Shown here: one piece after another, positions 62,350-64,000 of the stretch
Position numbering within the stretch: position 1 is the first letter of the stretch
How the letters are laid out: every line of letters begins with the position of its first letter
NCBI RefSeq assembly: GCF_011100465.1
Contig: NZ_CP049740.1
Span: 2,284,097-2,348,096 of the forward strand
Length of the DNA: 64,000 bases
Reading direction: 5' to 3'
DNA from: Jeotgalibaca arthritidis
Lineage (GTDB): Bacteria; Bacillota; Bacilli; Lactobacillales; Aerococcaceae
The notes under the pieces: generated by a model
What the model was told of the DNA's origin: nothing
Databases searched by the model: none
What the model saw: the letters and a program-made list of their open reading frames with translations, nothing else
Translations under genes and position numbers: made by a program

Positions 62350-62406
62350 TTCCCCCATTTTCTTTGGTTACAAGGCAAATCCATTCATTGGATCCTATCG
62401 GGATAT
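62350..62406 (-). promoter_or_regulatory. SMK (SAM-III) riboswitch of metK
   Basis: Minus strand contains the SMK core: TCCCGATAGGAT (anti-Shine-Dalgarno), a variable hairpin, then TTGCCTTGTAACC and finally GGGGGAAAT, in the same order and nearly the same bases as the Enterococcus faecalis metK SMK box (GCCUUGUAACC...GGGGGAA). SAM binding pairs UCCC with the GGGGG and blocks translation start. Confidence 0.93.
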
Positions 62407-62436
62407 TGCTTTCAGCCTTAAAAGAGCAACAGCTAA

Positions 62437-62465
62437 ACTATACGCTTTTATAGGTTAAAATGCAA
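62437..62465 (-). promoter_or_regulatory. Promoter of metK
   Basis: Minus-strand TTGCAT (62460-62465), 17 bases, TATAGT (62437-62442), placing the start of transcription about 25 bases before the SMK core. Confidence 0.75.
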
Positions 62466-62494
62466 GTAAATATTTGGTTAGAAGTAAGTCTTTC

Positions 62495-62523
62495 TTGACA
62501 TCATGTTGTACTTTTTCTATGAT
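62495..62523 (+). promoter_or_regulatory. Strong promoter of the unknown membrane protein gene
   Basis: TTGACA (consensus), 17 bases, TATGAT. It is divergent from the metK promoter, with the two -35 elements 29 bases apart. Confidence 0.75.
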
Positions 62524-62560
62524 TAAGGAGTATATGCCTTCAAAACAGAGGAGGAACAAA

Positions 62561-63373
62561 ATGAACAGTCTCAAAACAAATCTATTAAACTATCTCAACA
62601 ATACATTTCTAGCATGGCTCTTACTGCCATTCGCTTCTATTGGGATTGGATCTATTCTAGGGGCAAAAGCAAATTCCTTTCAGCTTTACCCATTTTTCTT
62701 ACTTTATTCTTTTTTACTAGCCATTGGGTTACAAGAAAAGTATCTTATTAAAAAACAACAAGGGAAAATGATTAACCCTTCCTTATTAAGACATCTTTTA
62801 GGTGTAATAAGCGTTGTTATACTGCTTTTAATCCTAGTTTCAGTAAATTGGTTAGCAGTGTCTCTACTATTGCTCTATAGCCTATTTATTTACATTGCGC
62901 ATCAACCATTAATAAGCTTAGAACAAACAGAATTTTACTATGTTCTTCAGCTCTTTTTCAAAGGACTTATCTTAAACTTATTAGCTTTTTACTTCCAAGC
63001 TCAATTTATTTCAGCTACAATCGTTACTTACTTATTGCCAGTCTTATGCTTTGTGAGCATTCTTATCGTTGTTCAGCAAAGGAAAATGCTACAGATTGAT
63101 CAAGCCCCAAATCACTTTTCACGATTTATGTATTTAAAATTCAAACCCATTATAGCTGGTTTGTTTCTAGTTGGTAGCATGCTAGCTGTAGTCGTCCTTT
63201 TAATTAATAAAGTATCCATTATTATCGTTGTTATATTTGGATTGTTTCTTATAGCAACACTCTGCCCCCTATTTTTAACTCAGATTAGAAAGCAGCTCAA
63301 TAAGACGAACTACATTTCACTAGTCATTTTTATCATTATACTTATTTATAGTTTTATCTTACCGGTTTTTTAA
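62561..63373 (+). CDS. Unknown polytopic membrane protein
   Basis: 270 residues from the ATG at 62561 (AGGAGG 6 bases upstream); 29 upstream codons overlap the promoter and are rejected. About eight to nine hydrophobic segments spread over the whole length; few charged residues, grouped in short loops such as GLQEKYLIKKQQGK and QQRKMLQIDQAPNHFSRF. Layout loosely resembles UbiA prenyltransferases, but no DxxxD motif is visible, so no function is assigned. Single gene with strong promoter and strong terminator, so it is probably well expressed. Confidence 0.75.
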   Translation: MNSLKTNLLNYLNNTFLAWLLLPFASIGIGSILGAKANSFQLYPFFLLYSFLLAIGLQEKYLIKKQQGKMINPSLLRHLLGVISVVILLLILVSVNWLAVSLLLLYSLFIYIAHQPLISLEQTEFYYVLQLFFKGLILNLLAFYFQAQFISATIVTYLLPVLCFVSILIVVQQRKMLQIDQAPNHFSRFMYLKFKPIIAGLFLVGSMLAVVVLLINKVSIIIVVIFGLFLIATLCPLFLTQIRKQLNKTNYISLVIFIIILIYSFILPVF

Positions 63374-63407
63374 ACACACACTTCCCTTAAAAAGGAAGTG
63401 TGTGTTT
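63372..63407 (+). terminator. Terminator of the unknown membrane protein gene
   Basis: Perfect 14-bp stem AAACACACACTTCC with an 8-base loop, then TTTTA. Confidence 0.88.
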
Positions 63408-63430
63408 TTTTAGAGTTAGAAACAATAAAA

Positions 63431-63470
63431 AAGCTATCTATCTTCCTTAATATAGGAAGATAAATAGCTT
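63431..63470 (-). terminator. Terminator of the tRNA cluster
   Basis: 16-bp stem AAGCTATCTATCTTCC with one mismatch and loop TTAATATA; TTTT follows on the minus strand, 15 bases after tRNA-Glu. Confidence 0.85.
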
Positions 63471-63484
63471 AAAGAGTCTTAAGA

Positions 63485-63556
63485 TGACCCGTACGGGACT
63501 CGAACCCGTGTTACCGCCGTGAAAGGGCGGTGTCTTAACCGCTTGACCAACGGGCC
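63485..63556 (-). tRNA. tRNA-Glu (anticodon TTC)
   Basis: 72 nt cloverleaf on the minus strand: acceptor GGCCCGT/ACGGGTC, anticodon loop CTTTCAC, T arm GGGTTCGAGTCCC. CCA is not encoded. Last tRNA of the cluster. Confidence 0.95.
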
Positions 63557-63567
63557 CTTTTCTTTTA

Positions 63568-63638
63568 AGCGGGTGAGGAGAATCGAACTCCCGACAACAG
63601 CTTGGAAGGCTGTAGTTTTACCACTAAACTACACCCGC
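63568..63638 (-). tRNA. tRNA-Gly (anticodon TCC)
   Basis: 71 nt on the minus strand: acceptor GCGGGTG/CACCCGC, anticodon loop CTTCCAA, T arm with GTTCGATTC; discriminator U. CCA not encoded. Confidence 0.95.
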
Positions 63639-63647
63639 AAATAAAAA

Positions 63648-63720
63648 TGGCTTGGGACGGAATCGAACCGCCGACACCTTGAGCTTCAATCAAGTGCTCT
63701 ACCAACTGAGCTACCAAGCC
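63648..63720 (-). tRNA. tRNA-Phe (anticodon GAA)
   Basis: 73 nt on the minus strand: acceptor GGCTTGG/CCAAGCC, anticodon loop TTGAAGC, T arm with GTTCGATTC; discriminator A. This is the ligand type sensed by the pheST T-box in the same window. Confidence 0.95.
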
Positions 63721-63762
63721 TTACTATTTAATAAAATAGCCATCATAACAAACGTTATAATA

Positions 63763-63835
63763 TTGCGGGGGCAGGACTTGAACCTGCGACCTTCGGGTTA
63801 TGAGCCCGACGAGCTGCCAACTGCTCCACCCCGCG
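63763..63835 (-). tRNA. Initiator tRNA-fMet (anticodon CAT)
   Basis: 73 nt on the minus strand. Acceptor CGCGGGG against CCCCGCA leaves the unpaired C1-A72 typical of initiator tRNA, and the anticodon stem has the three G-C pairs (CGGG CTCATAA CCCG). CCA not encoded. Confidence 0.94.
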
Positions 63836-63872
63836 ATAATAAAATAATAGATAACTTTTAGAAAAGTTATAA

Positions 63873-63962
63873 AGGAGGATAAGGGATTCGAACCCTTGCA
63901 CGCTTTTACACGCCTGACGGTTTTCAAGACCGTTCCCTTCAGCCGGACTTGGGTAATCCTCC
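63873..63962 (-). tRNA. tRNA-Ser (anticodon TGA)
   Basis: 90 nt on the minus strand with a long variable arm: acceptor GGAGGAT/ATCCTCC, anticodon loop TTGAAAA, T arm AAGGG TTCGAAT CCCTT. The discriminator base is U rather than the usual G of bacterial tRNA-Ser. First tRNA of the cluster inside the window; the transcript probably starts further right, possibly in an rRNA operon. Confidence 0.93.
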
Positions 63963-64000
63963 GAGATAAAATAATAATATGCTATTTTTTATATCTAGTC

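Overview
The window is about 64 kb of conserved chromosome from a low-GC Gram-positive coccus or rod of the order Lactobacillales, most like Enterococcaceae (Vagococcus/Enterococcus-like). The basis is codon and base composition, strong AGGAGG ribosome-binding sites, many extended -10 promoters (TGnTATAAT), an SMK-type SAM riboswitch on metK (a Lactobacillales hallmark), the ccpA/pepQ divergent pair, T-box control of pheST and leuS, and a recN-tlyA-ispA-xseBA cluster without dxs (fits the mevalonate route). The genus is an inference. Most genes lie on the minus strand. No rRNA, prophage, IS element or CRISPR array was seen.

Layout. 1-12.9 kb: a minus-strand housekeeping block (ynbB, hflX, miaA, ugpQ-type phosphodiesterase, recN, tlyA, ispA, xseB, xseA, folD, nusB, asp23-type, efp, pepP), preceded at the very left edge by a leftward promoter that probably serves glnR-glnA outside the window. 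13.0-16.8 kb: a complete seven-gene comG competence pseudopilus operon. 16.9-25.4 kb: yitT, yebC, pepF, a diacylglycerol-kinase-like gene, trhO and a class A PBP. 25.4-33.7 kb: ccpA/pepQ, a YtxH/DUF948 pair, mscS, cbpB, racE-rdgB-phosphodiesterase, an unlisted 37-residue membrane ORF, a DUF2507 gene and trxA. 33.7-44.4 kb: mutS2-cvpA-zapA, acyl-ACP thioesterase, DUF4230, pheST with T-box, HxlR regulator, HD hydrolase and a SpoU methyltransferase. 44.4-46.9 kb: an M23 cell-wall hydrolase, then a 677-bp gene-poor stretch with a strong promoter and several hairpins (the best candidate for an undescribed RNA), and an orphan 99-residue membrane protein. 47-57.9 kb: murJ-rsuA-pepV, a LysM polysaccharide deacetylase, leuS with T-box, a six-LysM glucosaminidase and mnmM. 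57.9-60.9 kb: a small sugar-type operon (AraC regulator, Gfo/Idh/MocA oxidoreductase, TIM-barrel isomerase) whose promoter carries cre-like boxes. 61-63.4 kb: metK with its SMK riboswitch and a divergent unknown membrane protein. 63.4-64 kb: five minus-strand tRNA genes (Ser, initiator Met, Phe, Gly, Glu in transcription order).

How the genes work together. Cell-envelope growth is strongly represented: PBP1b-type synthase, lipid II flippase, glutamate racemase, three peptidoglycan-modifying enzymes with LysM or coiled-coil domains, and ZapA. Amino-acid and SAM supply is sensed by RNA (two T-boxes and one SMK box). Carbon status is sensed by CcpA, with cre-like sites at its own divergent promoter region and at the sugar-type operon. 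The comG operon has a possible ComX/SigX-like box. Several genes use TTG or GTG starts fixed by well-placed Shine-Dalgarno sequences, and I have shortened their reading frames accordingly.
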